Assembly: GCA_030040475.1 (NCBI GenBank)
Contig: JASHTQ010000631.1
Span: forward strand, 1 to 5,503
DNA: 5,503 bases
DNA from: Streptosporangiaceae bacterium
GTDB lineage: Bacteria; Actinomycetota; Actinomycetes; Streptosporangiales; Streptosporangiaceae
Reading direction: 5' to 3'
The notes under the pieces are model-generated. The model had not been told where the DNA came from, searched no databases, and saw only the letters and a program-made list of their open reading frames with translations. Positions 5,002 to 5,503 of the stretch are shown here, in pieces. A program made the position numbers and the translations under genes. Position 1 is the stretch's first letter. Every line of letters starts with the position of its first letter.

Positions 5002-5487
5002 ATGAGACTGAATCGTTTCGCCGCAATCGCCGTGTCGGCCGCCGCGCTTGTGGCGGTGAGCGCGCCGTTCGCCGCGCACGCGGCCACCTCGCACGAGGCG
5101 ACCGCGGCGACCGCGGCGGCCGCCGCAACCGCCGCGCCGTCGGTCGCGGTGTACGACTGCGTCAACAAGCCGCAGGTCCGGCCGGGTACGTTCTACCAGT
5201 TCTGCGACGGCAGCGCCTACTTCACCAAGCTGCACTGGAGCACCTGGAACACCTCGACGGCCGCCGCGACCGGCGTGCAGTACGTCGACAACTGCGAGCC
5301 GAACTGCGCCGCCGGCAAGTGGTCCCACCAGGACGTGGACCTTATCTTCTGGCGCAGCCTGCCGGTCAAGGGACACCCGGGCGAGCGGGGCTACAGCCAG
5401 ATGACCGTGCTGTATCCGGGCCGCGCCGTCGGCAACCACAACACCTACACCCAGGCCCCGCCCGGGGCGTTCCCCGGCGAGTTTTAA
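5002..5487 (+). CDS. Small secreted four-cysteine protein, function unknown
   Basis: The protein has 161 residues. Residues 1-27 form a classical Sec signal peptide: Arg2 and Arg5, a hydrophobic Ala/Val core, and AHA before the predicted cut at 27/28. A mobile Ala/Thr-rich stretch follows (28-47). The globular part (about 48-141) contains four cysteines, Cys53, Cys68, Cys98 and Cys102, which probably form two disulfides outside the cell, and a conserved-looking core: DCxxKPQVRPG, then FCDGSAYFTKLHW, then NCEPNCAAGKW. I recognise this pattern from secreted hypothetical proteins of Streptomyces and relatives, where it precedes a short beta-rich segment; no biochemical function is known to me. 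The tail (142-161) is rich in Gly, Pro and Thr. It has its own leader and strong ribosome-binding site, so it is probably transcribed alone. No enzyme motif is seen. Confidence 0.85.
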   Translation: MRLNRFAAIAVSAAALVAVSAPFAAHAATSHEATAATAAAAATAAPSVAVYDCVNKPQVRPGTFYQFCDGSAYFTKLHWSTWNTSTAAATGVQYVDNCEPNCAAGKWSHQDVDLIFWRSLPVKGHPGERGYSQMTVLYPGRAVGNHNTYTQAPPGAFPGEF

Positions 5488-5503
5488 GGCGTGGATGCCA
5501 CAG

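Overview
The window is GC-rich throughout (about 70% G+C by eye), with strong G/C preference at third codon positions, a GTG start, several genes without a Shine-Dalgarno sequence, and proteins rich in Ala, Arg and Gly. This points to a high-GC actinomycete (Actinomycetota), probably a soil filamentous group. The Cys-x-x-x-(H/N)GVPxFPDP lipoprotein motif and the secreted four-cysteine protein are both familiar from actinomycete genomes. The exact genus cannot be read from the sequence.

Layout: (1) 1-812, minus strand: the N-terminal two thirds of a major facilitator superfamily exporter, cut by the window edge. (2) 813-898: an 86-bp divergent promoter region holding a perfect 19-bp palindrome. 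(3) 899-1828, plus strand: a LysR-family regulator that probably controls the exporter. (4) 1798-1940: a tandem array that copies the regulator's last codons and stop, followed by a hairpin that may end its transcript. (5) 2033-3613, plus: a lipoprotein whose C-terminal 400 residues are a complete S53 (sedolisin/kumamolisin) serine-carboxyl peptidase. (6) 3668-4771, plus: a D-2-hydroxyacid dehydrogenase with a five-unit pentapeptide repeat inserted in its nucleotide-binding domain. (7) 4772-5001: an intergenic region with an AT-rich island and hairpins. (8) 5002-5487, plus: a small secreted four-cysteine protein.

How the genes relate: the exporter and the LysR gene form a classic divergent regulator-target pair. 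The peptidase, the dehydrogenase and the secreted protein face the same way, but nothing seen joins them in one pathway. The peptidase and dehydrogenase are 54 bp apart and could share a transcript. The last gene has its own leader, a strong ribosome-binding site and possibly its own promoter.

The most unusual features are the architecture of the S53 lipoprotein, where an actinobacterial FPDP-type cysteine domain stands in the place of the usual S53 propeptide, and the repeated occurrence of short tandem duplications in or next to the genes (15, 18 and 38 bp periods). I see no CRISPR array, tRNA, rRNA, transposase or phage gene, and no evidence for a multi-gene system that is new as a whole.
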